From NCBI RefSeq assembly GCF_001514145.1, contig NZ_KQ948661.1, forward strand, positions 591,052-655,051: a stretch of 64,000 bases of DNA, given 5' to 3'. Both the position numbers and the translations under genes were made by a program. The stretch comes from Streptomyces canus (GTDB taxonomy: Bacteria > Actinomycetota > Actinomycetes > Streptomycetales > Streptomycetaceae). Of this stretch, positions 41,701 to 49,549 are shown piece by piece (position 1 is the first letter of the stretch; each line of letters begins with the position of its first letter). The notes under the pieces are model-generated. The model did not search any database. It saw only the letters and a program-made list of their open reading frames with translations, and had not been told where the DNA came from.

Positions 41701-43664
41701 GCGCGGACCACTGGGCGGCGATCGAGGACGCGGGCCGCCTGCGCGACGCCCTCGGCACAGCGCTGCCGGTCGGCGTCCCGGAGGCCTTCACCGAGCCGGT
41801 CAAGGACCCCCTCGGTGACCTCCTCGCGCGTTACGCCCGCACCCACGGCCCCTTCACCTCGGCGACGGTCGCCGCCCGCTTCGGGCTGGGCACGGCGGTC
41901 ACCGAGGGAGCGTTGCAGCGCCTGGCCGCGACCGGACGGGTCGTACAGGGCGAGTTCCACCCGGCGGGCATCGGCCAGGAGTGGTGCGACGCCACGGTGC
42001 TCCGCCGCCTTCGCCGCCGTTCCCTGGCGGCCCTGCGCCACGAACTCGAACCGGTGCCGCCACCGGCCCTCGCCCAGTTCCTGCCGCAGTGGCAGCACAT
42101 CGGCAAGGGCCACTCCCTGCGGGGCATCGACGGACTGGTGCGTGCCGTCGAGCAGTTGCAGGGCGCGTCCGTGCCGGCGTCCGCCCTGGAGAAGCTCGTC
42201 CTGCCGTCACGCGTCACGAACTACACCCCGGCCATGCTCGACGAGCTCACCGCAGCCGGCGAGATCGTGTGGGCCGGAGCGGGCGCCCTGCCCGGAAAGG
42301 ACGGCTGGGTCTCCCTGTACCTGGCGGACGCGGCCCCCCTCCTGTTGCCACCGGCCCACCCCCTGGAGCTGACGGCCCTGCACCAGTCCGTCCTGGACGC
42401 CCTCACCGGCGGCTACGGACTGTTCTTCCGCCAGATCGCCGACCAGGTGCGCGCCACCACCCACCCCGACGCCACCGACCCCCAACTGGCCGACGCCGTA
42501 TGGGACCTGGCCTGGTCCGGGCGGCTCACCAACGACACCCTCACCCCCATGCGCTCCCTCCTGGGCTCCGGCCGCACCGCCGGCTCCACCGCCCACCGCG
42601 CCAAACGCACGATCCCCCGCGGCCGCTACGGCTCCCTCACCGCCGCGGCCCGCCCCGCCTCCCGCACCGGCCCGCCGACCGTCGCCGGCCGCTGGTCCCT
42701 GCTCCCGCCACGTGAGGCCGATCCGACCGTGCGCGCCCACGCCCTGGCCCGCACTCTCCTCGACCGCCATGGAGTGGTCACCCGGGGAGCCGTCTCGGCG
42801 GAGGGCGTGGAGGGCGGCTTCTCGGCGACGTACCGCATCCTCTCCGCCTTCGAGGACAGCGGCCAGGCCCGCCGCGGCTACGTCGTGGAGGGCCTCGGCG
42901 CCGCCCAGTTCGCCATGGACGGCGCGGTCGACCGTCTCCGGGCGGTGTCCAACGCCCGCGACCGCGGAGAGCCTGTGCCGGACAGCGGCACTCTCGACCT
43001 CTGGGGCTCCGGCTCGGTACCCGAGGCACCCCACGCCTCCGCACCGGGCGACCCCGCGCCCGAGGACTGGGACTGGACCCGCGCCTTCGACAACCCCGAC
43101 GGCCCCGGGCCCGAGGCAGGCCCCGACTTCACTTCCGGTTCGCCGTCCCCCGCCTCCCGCGACGAGTACATCTCACCGCGCGACTACCCACCCCAGCCCA
43201 CCCCCCAGCACTGGCAAGCCACCCCCGGATACGGCTCGAGCTTCGGCAGTCGCAGGAACAACGCATCCGACGCCTCCCGAGCCGTGGTCCTCGCCGCAGC
43301 CGACCCCGCCAACGCCTACGGCGCCGCCCTGCCCTGGCCCGACCCACCGACCGAGGCCGGCCACAAGCCGGGCCGCAAGGCCGGCTCCCTCGTGGTCCTC
43401 GTGGACGGCGAACTCACGCTCTACATGGAGCGCGGCGGCAAGACCCTCCTGGCCTGGCCCTCAGCCCCCGACACCACCCCCACCGACGACCCCCGCCTGC
43501 ACACAGCCGCGGAGTCCCTCGCCGCGGCCGCCAAGGCCGGCTCCCTCGGCACGGTCACGGTGGAACGCATCAACGGCGACTCGGCCCTGACCTCCCCGCT
43601 GGGCACCCTCCTGGAAACAGCGGGCTTCATCGCCACCCCTCGCGGCCTACGCCTACGCGCCTGA
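38724..43664 (+). CDS. lhr: Lhr-type ATP-dependent DNA helicase
   Basis: A large SF2 3'-5' helicase of 1646 residues, starting MVSPAHRALNGFSPATRDWF. Motifs: Walker A APTGSGKTLAAFLAAL near residue 50, DEVHAVAGTKRGAHLALSLE, GLSATVRPVDEIARYL, ITTPESLF, and helicase C motifs (TSSLELGIDMGAVDLVIQVE, GLQRVGRAGHQVG). A long C-terminal Lhr domain follows. After residue about 1330 there is a Pro/Ser-rich linker before a last alpha/beta part ending RGLRLRA. In mycobacteria the orthologue is induced by DNA damage, in line with the promoter-like site upstream. Its last codons are copied downstream. Confidence 0.95.
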   Translation: MVSPAHRALNGFSPATRDWFTGAFDAPTTAQAGAWQAIAEGSDVLVVAPTGSGKTLAAFLAALDQLASTPPPADPKKRCRVLYVSPLKALAVDVERNLRSPLTGIRQESVRLGLPEPEVKVGIRSGDTPAAERRALSTRPPDILITTPESLFLMLTSATRDALTGIETVILDEVHAVAGTKRGAHLALSLERLDELLPRPARRIGLSATVRPVDEIARYLSPQRKVEIVQPKSGKEFDLSVVVPVEDLGELGGSPVAEGNEGAERPSIWPHVEERITDLVQSHRSTIVFANSRRLAERLCNRLNEIAYERATGEPLEEHHAPAELMGGSGAAQGAPQVIARAHHGSVSKEQRALVEEDLKAGRLPAVVATSSLELGIDMGAVDLVIQVESPPSVASGLQRVGRAGHQVGAVSTGVVFPKYRGDLVQAAVVTERMRTGSIESLKVPANPLDVLAQQLVAMTAMDTWQLDDLLATVRRAAPFASLPESAFTAVLDMLAGRYPSDAFAELRPRVVWDRIAGTITGRPGAQRLAVTSGGTIPDRGLFGVFLAGSDPKKGGGRVGELDEEMVYESRVGDVFTLGTSSWRIEDITRDRVLVSPAPGVPGRLPFWKGDQLGRPLELGRAVGAFLREVGSLSKEDARLRLLAAGLDAWAADNVLSYLDEQREACGHVPDDRTIVVERFRDELGDWRVVVHSPFGAQVHAPWALALGAKLSERYGMDAQVMHADDGIVLRLPDADLMSLDLLDREPDRSGTEYDAEQAPVGAADVVFDKGEVDQVVTDQVGGSALFASRFRECAARALLLPRRNPGKRTPLWQQRQRASQLLQVASEFGSFPIVLEAVRECLQDVFDVPGLVELMGDLESRRVRLVEVTTAEPSPFARSLLFGYVAQFLYEGDSPLAERRAAALSLDSRLLAELLGQAELRELLDAEVLTELERELQWLAEDRRVKDAEGVADILRVLGPLTDAELAERGAEPQWAQDLAGARRAIKVRVAGADHWAAIEDAGRLRDALGTALPVGVPEAFTEPVKDPLGDLLARYARTHGPFTSATVAARFGLGTAVTEGALQRLAATGRVVQGEFHPAGIGQEWCDATVLRRLRRRSLAALRHELEPVPPPALAQFLPQWQHIGKGHSLRGIDGLVRAVEQLQGASVPASALEKLVLPSRVTNYTPAMLDELTAAGEIVWAGAGALPGKDGWVSLYLADAAPLLLPPAHPLELTALHQSVLDALTGGYGLFFRQIADQVRATTHPDATDPQLADAVWDLAWSGRLTNDTLTPMRSLLGSGRTAGSTAHRAKRTIPRGRYGSLTAAARPASRTGPPTVAGRWSLLPPREADPTVRAHALARTLLDRHGVVTRGAVSAEGVEGGFSATYRILSAFEDSGQARRGYVVEGLGAAQFAMDGAVDRLRAVSNARDRGEPVPDSGTLDLWGSGSVPEAPHASAPGDPAPEDWDWTRAFDNPDGPGPEAGPDFTSGSPSPASRDEYISPRDYPPQPTPQHWQATPGYGSSFGSRRNNASDASRAVVLAAADPANAYGAALPWPDPPTEAGHKPGRKAGSLVVLVDGELTLYMERGGKTLLAWPSAPDTTPTDDPRLHTAAESLAAAAKAGSLGTVTVERINGDSALTSPLGTLLETAGFIATPRGLRLRA

Positions 43665-43921
43665 CGGCCCTCTCCGCCCCCGCCCGCCAAGCCCGGACCA
43701 CCCGCCCCGCCCTCCGCGGCCACCGACAGCGAGCACGCCGTGCGCGTGCAACCGGCAGAAGACGAAGGCACCACCCACACCTCCCCACGCCCGCTCGCCC
43801 CCCAAGCCCCCCCCACGCCACGCGCGGCCCACACCTACGCGCCTGACGGCCCTCTCCGCCCCCGGCCGCCAAGCCCAGGCCACCCACCCCAACCCCCGCG
43901 GCCACCGACAGCGAGCACGCC
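43652..43921. repeat. duplication of the lhr 3' end in the lhr-nei2 spacer
   Basis: An 88-nt segment (43652-43739) beginning in the last lhr codons and stop (CCTACGCGCCTGACGG) recurs at 43834-43921 with few differences, offset 182 nt. The second copy is followed by a poly-C run. The 335-nt gap (43665-43998) between lhr and the Nei2 glycosylase contains nothing else I can support. Confidence 0.75.
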
Positions 43922-43998
43922 CCCCCCCACAGGAGCCGCGCACCCTCCCCATGCCCGCTCCCCCCTCTCCGGCCCCTCCCCCATGCCACCCTTGACCC

Positions 43999-44853
43999 AT
44001 GCCCGAAGGAGACACGGTCTGGCAGTCCGCGAGACGCCTGCACAGCGCCCTCGCGGACAAGGTGCTGACCCGCAGCGACCTGAGGGTGCCGAAATACGCC
44101 ACAGCCGACCTCACAGGCCGCCGTGTCCTCGACGTCACCCCACGCGGCAAGCACCTCCTCACCCGCATCGAGGGCGGCCTGACCCTCCACTCCCACCTCC
44201 GCATGGACGGCTCCTGGAAGGTGTACGCAGAAAACCAGCTCTGGACCGGCGGCCCCACCCACCAGATCCGCGCGATCCTGGCCAACGCCGACCGCACAGC
44301 CGTCGGCTACCGCCTCCCCGTCCTGGAACTCCTGCGCACCACCGACGAGCACAAAGCCGTCGGCCACCTCGGCCCCGACCTCCTGGGCCCGGACTGGAAC
44401 CCCGAGACGGCCCTGGCGAACCTTCTCCAGGACCCTGCCCGCCCCCTCGGCGAGGCCCTCCTCGACCAGCGCAATCTCGCCGGCATCGGCAACGTCTACA
44501 AGAGCGAACTCTGCTTCCTGCTCGGCGCCACCCCCTGGCTCCCCGTCGGCGCCCTCCCCGCGGACCGCGCCGCTCAGCTACCCGCGCTCGCCAAGAAGCT
44601 CCTGGAGGTCAACCGCGACCGCCCGGTCCGCAGCACGACCGGCCGCCGCGGCCAGGACCTGTTCGTCTACGGCCGCGCGCCCCGCCCCTGCCTCCGCTGC
44701 CACGCCTCCATCCGCGTCGCCGACCAGGGCGACGGCTCCCGCGAACGTCCCACATACTGGTGCCCGACCTGCCAAACCGGCCCCGCCCCGAGCCCCCACC
44801 GCAGGGCACCGAGCGCAACACATCCCAGAACCTCACGCCGTACGACCAATTGA
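43999..44853 (+). CDS. Fpg/Nei-family DNA glycosylase (Nei2-type)
   Basis: Excises oxidised bases by N-glycosylase and beta,delta-elimination. The 284 residues start MPEGDTVWQSARRLH; after Met removal Pro1 and Glu2 are the catalytic residues. The conserved LTLHSHLRMDGSWKVY, the helix-two-turn-helix NLAGIGNVYKSELCFLLG, and a four-Cys zinc finger (CLRC ... WCPTC) are present. The basic tail after the zinc finger (SPHRRAPSATHPRTSRRTTN) is an extension of this protein. MPEGDT rather than MPELPE points to Nei2 rather than Fpg. Confidence 0.93.
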   Translation: MPEGDTVWQSARRLHSALADKVLTRSDLRVPKYATADLTGRRVLDVTPRGKHLLTRIEGGLTLHSHLRMDGSWKVYAENQLWTGGPTHQIRAILANADRTAVGYRLPVLELLRTTDEHKAVGHLGPDLLGPDWNPETALANLLQDPARPLGEALLDQRNLAGIGNVYKSELCFLLGATPWLPVGALPADRAAQLPALAKKLLEVNRDRPVRSTTGRRGQDLFVYGRAPRPCLRCHASIRVADQGDGSRERPTYWCPTCQTGPAPSPHRRAPSATHPRTSRRTTN

Positions 44854-44879
44854 CGCTCCGTCAGAAACGCTCGTACCGT
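44850..44879 (+). promoter_or_regulatory. promoter of the SDR gene (leaderless)
   Basis: TTGACG (44850-44855), an 18-nt spacer, TACCGT (44874-44879), then CGCTCC and the ATG at 44886. The -35 overlaps the end of the nei2 gene. The spacing implies transcription start at the first codon. Confidence 0.6.
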
Positions 44880-44885
44880 CGCTCC

Positions 44886-45650
44886 ATGGCCGTCAGCGCG
44901 TACGACCTCACCGGACGCACCGCATTCGTCACCGGCGCCGCGAGTGGCATCGGCCGTGCGACCGCCGTCCTGCTCGCCGAGGCAGGTGCCACCGTGCACT
45001 GCGCCGACCTCGACGCATCGGGGCTGCACGAGACGGCGACCCTGATCAAGGACGCGGGTGGCACCACCCACACCCATCCCCTCGACGTCACCGACCGCGA
45101 ACAGCTCCACCAGGCCATCACCTCCTGCGAGCGCCTCGACGTGCTGGCCGCCGTCGCCGGAATCATGCACAGCAGCCCGGTCCTGGAGACGAAGGACGAA
45201 GACCTCGACCGCGTCCTGAACATCAACTTCAAGGGCGTGCTCCACGCCTGCCAGGAGGCGGCCCGCCTGATGCTCGACCGGGAGACGGGAGGCAGCATCG
45301 TCACGATGGCCTCCGGTGCCGTGGACACGGGCGGGCCCGGGCTGCTCTGCTACGGCGCGGCCAAAGCAGCCGTGGTACAGCTCACGAAGACCCTGGCCAC
45401 CGAGGTCGGCCGGTACGGCATCCGGGTCAACGCGGTCGCGCCCGGCTGGATCCGCACGCCCATGACCGACCGCCACGACGAGGAGGCACAGGCGCACACG
45501 GAGGCACTCATGTCCCGCATGTCACCGCTCAGACGCGTCGGTGAACCGGAGGACATCGCCCACGCCGTGCTCTACCTGGCCTCCGACGCCTCGTCCTTCA
45601 TGACGGGCCAGATCATCCGCCCGAACGGCGGGGTGGCGATGCCGTGGTAG
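44886..45650 (+). CDS. short-chain dehydrogenase/reductase
   Basis: A classical SDR of 254 residues. Cofactor motif TGAASGIG near the N-terminus, CADLD (Asp suggests NAD preference), AAVAGIMHSS in place of NNAG, SIVTMASGAVDTGG (catalytic Ser region), YGAAK (Tyr and Lys), and the C-terminal GQIIRPNGGVAMPW. The substrate is unknown. It is transcribed from its own leaderless promoter; its 3' end overlaps the small convergent gene by 38 nt. Confidence 0.92.
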   Translation: MAVSAYDLTGRTAFVTGAASGIGRATAVLLAEAGATVHCADLDASGLHETATLIKDAGGTTHTHPLDVTDREQLHQAITSCERLDVLAAVAGIMHSSPVLETKDEDLDRVLNINFKGVLHACQEAARLMLDRETGGSIVTMASGAVDTGGPGLLCYGAAKAAVVQLTKTLATEVGRYGIRVNAVAPGWIRTPMTDRHDEEAQAHTEALMSRMSPLRRVGEPEDIAHAVLYLASDASSFMTGQIIRPNGGVAMPW

Positions 45651-45888
45651 CCGCACCCGCAGGCCTCCCCGCCCGCCACGCCTGACGCCATCGCCCGGCA
45701 CCCACGGCTCCCGCTGCCCGCCCCTTCGGCACACAGTGCACCGGCAGCAGGCTCAGCCCCCACCCGCCCGCCGCGATCGCCCCTTCGAGCCCCCCGGCGT
45801 CCGGCGTCAGCACCAGCCGCGCCACGGCCCACCACCACAGCGCCCCGAGCCCGAGAGTCACCCCCCGGCATACCGTCGGCCCCGCCAT
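45613..45888 (-). CDS. small membrane protein, unknown function
   Basis: A 91-residue protein starting MAGPTVCRGVTLGLGALWWW, with two hydrophobic segments and a Pro/Ala-rich basic tail. It is supported as a real gene by a strong Shine-Dalgarno (GGAGGTGG) 6 nt before the ATG and by the Trp-rich segment. It is convergent with the SDR gene and overlaps its 3' end by 38 nt. I recall similar proteins in other Streptomyces but no function. Confidence 0.6.
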   Translation of the reverse strand: MAGPTVCRGVTLGLGALWWWAVARLVLTPDAGGLEGAIAAGGWGLSLLPVHCVPKGRAAGAVGAGRWRQAWRAGRPAGAATTASPPRRSGG

Positions 45889-46094
45889 GCAGCCACCTCC
45901 AGCCCGGACGCTAGACCGCCGCCGCACCCACGGAAAGGGCGCACCAAGGGCACACGGACGCACCGAAGCGGCCGTCGCTCCAAGATGCACGAAAACCCCG
46001 ACCGGCGCCTCTCCAGTCCCGCTGGAGAGGCCCGTCCGGGGCCTCGCAGACTTGCTCTCGGCGTGCCGTCAGCTCACGGCACACCAAGTGAGGG

Positions 46095-46475
46095 TCACGC
46101 CGCTACGACGTCCACCGCTTCGCTGGGCGCCTTGATGGTCACCCGTTCCGGTGGCACACCCTTGACCGAGACGGAACCCAGCATCGGGCGCACCCCTGCC
46201 GGTACCGGCGCGCTCGGCGTGGCCGCAGCGGACTGGGCCAGCTCGGCGAGGGCGAGCTCGTCGCTCACTTCCCGCATGAGTTCGGACATCCGTACGTCCA
46301 GCGCGTCGCAGATCGCGGACAGCAGCTCGGAGGAAGCCTCCTTCTGCCCCCGCTCCACCTCGGAGAGATAGCCGAGTGAGACTCGGGCGGACGAGGAGAC
46401 TTCGCGCAGAGTACGGCCCTGGCGTTGGCGCTGCCGACGCAGCACGTCACCCAATAGGCGACGGAGCAGAATCAT
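46095..46475 (-). CDS. clgR: transcriptional regulator ClgR
   Basis: A 126-residue XRE/HTH regulator of clp protease and lon genes in actinobacteria. The helix-turn-helix lies in RTLREVSSSARVSLGYLSEV and ERGQKEASSELLSAICDALD. The C-terminus ends in VDVVAA; in Streptomyces terminal alanines of ClgR are recognised by ClpP proteases, giving a feedback loop. GGAGG lies 9 nt before the ATG at 46475. It is the last gene of the rimO-pgsA-cinA-clgR group; the same neighbourhood is seen around clgR in mycobacteria. Confidence 0.9.
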   Translation of the reverse strand: MILLRRLLGDVLRRQRQRQGRTLREVSSSARVSLGYLSEVERGQKEASSELLSAICDALDVRMSELMREVSDELALAELAQSAAATPSAPVPAGVRPMLGSVSVKGVPPERVTIKAPSEAVDVVAA

Positions 46476-46584
46476 CGGTGGCTCCCTCCTCGGACCGCGT
46501 AGCCGCATCCTTCACGCCCCACCGTACCGCCTTGCGCCGCGGCCGTGCGGGGAGCGATGTCGTGTTCACTCAGGGCTGCAAACA

Positions 46585-47130
46585 TCAAAACCCCCCGTTC
46601 CGTTCCGTATCCTGTGCCCGCTCATTCCCGGTCTGTTCGCCCGCAAGCTCCTCCAGGAGCAGTGCGAGTACGCTCCGTACACTCTCCATACGAATTTCCG
46701 CGCGGTCGCCGTTCAACCGCAGCGCGGTCACTTTCCCGCCACCCGCTGCGTCGGAAGCGTCTGCGGAGGGCCCGTCGACAGCCACGAAAACCGTTCCGAC
46801 GGGCTTGCCGTCCTGCGGTTCCGGGCCCGCGACTCCGGTGGTCGCGATGCCCCAGTCGGCGCCGAGTGCCTTGCGCACTCCGGCCGCCATCTGGGCCGCC
46901 ACCTGCGGATCCACCGCACCTCGCTGGGACAGCAGGGTGGCGTCGACACCCAACAGCTCATGCTTCAGTTCGGTGGCGTAGGCGGTCACCGACCCCTTGA
47001 ACGCCTGGGACGCCCCGGGAGCCGCTGTGATTTCCGCCGCAACCAGTCCGCCCGTGAGCGACTCGGCGACCGCGAGCGTCTGGCCCTTCACGGTGAGTAG
47101 TCGCACCACTTGGGCGGCTGGGGAATTCAC
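46585..47130 (-). CDS. cinA: CinA C-terminal-type amidase (PncC-like)
   Basis: A 181-residue single domain of the CinA C-terminal/PncC family, which deamidates nicotinamide mononucleotide. It starts VNSPAAQVVRLLTVKGQTLA and shows AESLTGGLVAAEITAAPGAS, VTAYATELKHELLGV, the VRKALGADWGIATTGVAGPE stretch and KPVGTVFVAV. The N-terminal MoCF domain of full CinA is absent, as is usual in actinobacteria. The GTG start overlaps the pgsA stop by 4 nt. Its link to recA in Firmicutes is well known; here it is in a separate but possibly co-regulated unit. Confidence 0.92.
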   Translation of the reverse strand: MNSPAAQVVRLLTVKGQTLAVAESLTGGLVAAEITAAPGASQAFKGSVTAYATELKHELLGVDATLLSQRGAVDPQVAAQMAAGVRKALGADWGIATTGVAGPEPQDGKPVGTVFVAVDGPSADASDAAGGGKVTALRLNGDRAEIRMESVRSVLALLLEELAGEQTGNERAQDTERNGGF

Positions 47131-47966
47131 GCTTCCGTCTCCTCCAACGCCGCCTTGCGCTCGGCGATTCCCTGCCTGCGCAGCACAATGGCCTGTCTCA
47201 CATAGTCGAGCCCGGTCACCACGGTCAGCACGACCGCCACGGCCATCACCCAGAACCGCGCGGTGGCCAGCCACCCCGTCAGCGCCAGGATGTACATCCC
47301 TACGGCGATGCCCTGGCTGAGGGTCTTGAGTTTGCCGCCACGGCTCGCCGGGATCACGCCGTACCGGATGACGAGGAAACGCAGCAGGGTGATCCCGAGT
47401 TCCCTGCCGAGGATGACGATCGTGACCCACCACGGCAGGTCGCCGAGCCCGGAGAGACAGATCAGCGCCGCCCCCATGATCGCCTTGTCGGCGATGGGGT
47501 CGGCGATCTTCCCGAAGTCCGTGACGAGGTTGTAGGCGCGCGCCAGATGTCCGTCGAACAGGTCGGTGATCATGGCGACCGCGAAAGCCGCCCAGGCGAA
47601 CGAGCGCCACGCCGGGTCGTACCCGCCGTCGGCCAGCATCAGGGCGACGAAGCCCGGCACGAGGACCAGCCGGAGCATGGTCAGCAGATTGGCGACGTTC
47701 CACACGCTGGCCTGGTTGACCGCCGCGGCCGCGATCTTCCCGCCGCGCGCGGTCTTGGAACCGGAGTCGACGCCGGCCCCGGAAGCCGCGCCGGCAACGA
47801 CACCCGCCGCAGGGACAGCACTAGCACGTACCTCGGCAGCCGTACCGGAGACCGCGTCCGACGGAGCGCTGGGGGCCACACCGGAGGCGGCACCCGAGAC
47901 GCCACCCGCCGGTCCGCCCTTCGCGGCGGAGGGGCCACCCGCAGCGGACGCCGGAACTCCGGTCAT
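47127..47966 (-). CDS. pgsA: CDP-alcohol phosphatidyltransferase (PgsA-type)
   Basis: Makes phosphatidylglycerophosphate from CDP-diacylglycerol and glycerol-3-phosphate. The 279 residues contain the signature DLFDGHLARAYNLVTDFGKI followed by ADPIADKA, with about five spans. An N-terminal extension of some 85 residues is rich in Ala, Gly, Pro and Ser and lacks predicted structure. It overlaps rimO by 4 nt and cinA by 4 nt, all within one operon. Streptomyces genomes have several such enzymes, so the substrate is not certain. Confidence 0.88.
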   Translation of the reverse strand: MTGVPASAAGGPSAAKGGPAGGVSGAASGVAPSAPSDAVSGTAAEVRASAVPAAGVVAGAASGAGVDSGSKTARGGKIAAAAVNQASVWNVANLLTMLRLVLVPGFVALMLADGGYDPAWRSFAWAAFAVAMITDLFDGHLARAYNLVTDFGKIADPIADKAIMGAALICLSGLGDLPWWVTIVILGRELGITLLRFLVIRYGVIPASRGGKLKTLSQGIAVGMYILALTGWLATARFWVMAVAVVLTVVTGLDYVRQAIVLRRQGIAERKAALEETEA

Positions 47967-49459
47967 CTGCCCGCCTCCTCACTACACGCGAGCGAGCCGT
48001 CGAGCGGCTCGGCCACCAGGTCGACACCTTCCGTACCGACCACCTTCGCCTCGACCATACGACCGACGCTCAGACCTTCGCCGCTCGTGAGCAGCACTTG
48101 GCCGTCGGTCTCCGGCGCCTGGTGGGCGCCTCGGCCGTACACACCCTCGTCGTCGACGGACTCGACCAGTACGTGCACGGTCTCGCCGACGCGCTCCTCG
48201 GCGCGCTGCGAGACGAGTTCCTCGGCGAGCCGGGAGACACGTGCCAGCCGCTCGGCGACGACGTCCTCGTCCAGCTTGTTCTCGTACGTCGCCGCTTCGG
48301 TGCCCTCCTCGTCGGAGTACCCGAAGACGCCGATGGCGTCCAGTCGCGCGCCGTTCAGGAACCGCTCCAGCTCGGCCAGGTCGGCCTCGGTCTCACCGGG
48401 GAAGCCCACGATGAAGTTGGAGCGCACTCCGGCCTCGGGGGCCTTGCCGCGGATGGTGTCGAGCAGCTCCAGGAAGCGGTCGGTGTCGCCGAAGCGGCGC
48501 ATCGCGCGCAGCACGTCGGGGGCGGAGTGCTGGAAGGACAGGTCGAAGTACGGCACCACCTTGGGCGTGGACGTCAGCACGTCGATCAGGCCCGGCCGCA
48601 TCTCGGCGGGCTGCAGGTAGCTGACCCGCACGCGTTCCAGGCCGTCGACCTCGGCGAGCTCGGGCAGGAGGGACTCGAGGAGTCGGATGTCGCCGAGGTC
48701 CTTGCCGTACGACGTGTTGTTCTCGGAGACCAGCATGATCTCCTTGACTCCCTGCTCGGCCAGCCAGCGCGTCTCGTTGAGGACGTCCGAGGGGCGACGC
48801 GAGATGAAGGAGCCGCGGAAGGACGGGATGGCGCAGAAGGAGCAGCGCCGGTCACAGCCGGAGGCGAGCTTCACCGAGGCGACCGGGGCGCCGTCCAGAC
48901 GGCGGCGCAGGGGCGCACGGGGGCCGGAAGCCGGCGCGAGCCCTTCCGGGAGGTCGGCGGGAGCCGCCTCGGGGGCTTCGGCGGCCGGCCCGTGCCCGGG
49001 CAGCGCGACGGAGGCCGCCGACTCCTGCCGCTGGGCCGGGCTGATCGGCAGCAGCTTGCGCCGGTCGCGCGGGGTATGCGCGGCGTGGATGCCGCCGCTG
49101 AGGATGGTCTGCAGCCGGTCGGAGATGTCGGCGTAGTCGTCGAAGCCCAGCACCCCGTCCGCCTCCGGCAGCGCCTCGGCGAGGTCCTTGCCGTACCGCT
49201 CGGCCATGCAGCCCACCGCCACGACGGCCTGGGTTCTGCCGTGCCCCTTGAGATCGTTGGCCTCGAGGAGGGCGTCGACGGAGTCCTTCTTGGCGGCTTC
49301 GACGAAGCCACAGGTGTTGACGACGGCGACGTCCGCGTCGGCGGCGTCCTTCACGAGATCCCAGCCGTCCGCCTCCAAACGGCCTGCGAGCTCCTCCGAG
49401 TCCACCTCGTTGCGGGCGCAGCCAAGAGTGACGAGTGCGACGGTACGGCGTTCAGGCAT
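47963..49459 (-). CDS. rimO: ribosomal protein S12 methylthiotransferase RimO
   Basis: Radical-SAM enzyme modifying Asp of ribosomal protein S12. The 498 residues from ATG 49459 (MPERRTVALVTLGCARNEVD) show N-terminal cluster Cys (LGCARN, NTCGFVEA, VGCMAERYG), the radical-SAM CDRRCSFC near residue 200, and the C-terminal TRAM region. An Ala/Pro-rich insert of about 60 residues (140-200) separates the MTTase and radical-SAM domains. It begins the operon rimO-pgsA-cinA-clgR and has a RecA-NDp-like promoter ending 7 nt before the ATG. Confidence 0.95.
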   Translation of the reverse strand: MPERRTVALVTLGCARNEVDSEELAGRLEADGWDLVKDAADADVAVVNTCGFVEAAKKDSVDALLEANDLKGHGRTQAVVAVGCMAERYGKDLAEALPEADGVLGFDDYADISDRLQTILSGGIHAAHTPRDRRKLLPISPAQRQESAASVALPGHGPAAEAPEAAPADLPEGLAPASGPRAPLRRRLDGAPVASVKLASGCDRRCSFCAIPSFRGSFISRRPSDVLNETRWLAEQGVKEIMLVSENNTSYGKDLGDIRLLESLLPELAEVDGLERVRVSYLQPAEMRPGLIDVLTSTPKVVPYFDLSFQHSAPDVLRAMRRFGDTDRFLELLDTIRGKAPEAGVRSNFIVGFPGETEADLAELERFLNGARLDAIGVFGYSDEEGTEAATYENKLDEDVVAERLARVSRLAEELVSQRAEERVGETVHVLVESVDDEGVYGRGAHQAPETDGQVLLTSGEGLSVGRMVEAKVVGTEGVDLVAEPLDGSLACSEEAGR

Positions 49460-49466
49460 GGGCTCA

Positions 49467-49489
49467 AGACTACTTCGTCCCACTGACAC
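49467..49489 (-). promoter_or_regulatory. RecA-NDp-like promoter of the rimO-pgsA-cinA-clgR operon
   Basis: Minus strand GTGTCAGTG, 8 nt, then TAGTCT: one mismatch (first base) to TTGTCRGTG-N8-TANNNT, with an exact 8-nt spacer. The rimO ATG is 7 nt after the second block, giving a leaderless mRNA. Confidence 0.65.
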
Positions 49490-49498
49490 CCCACGTCG

Positions 49499-49528
49499 AC
49501 GGGGTTGGCCGATCTTGGCCAACCCCGT
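49499..49528. terminator. terminator hairpin downstream of the RodZ-like gene
   Basis: A perfect 12-bp stem (ACGGGGTTGGCC with GGCCAACCCCGT) around GATCTT. It lies between the stop of the RodZ-like gene and the rimO promoter and would stop read-through into rimO. Confidence 0.8.
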
Positions 49529-49549
49529 GACGGCAGTGCGAACGGATCC

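Noticed and set aside
43999..44853. Fpg (MutM)
   Set aside because: The N-terminus is MPEGDT, typical of Nei/Nei2, not MPELPE of Fpg.
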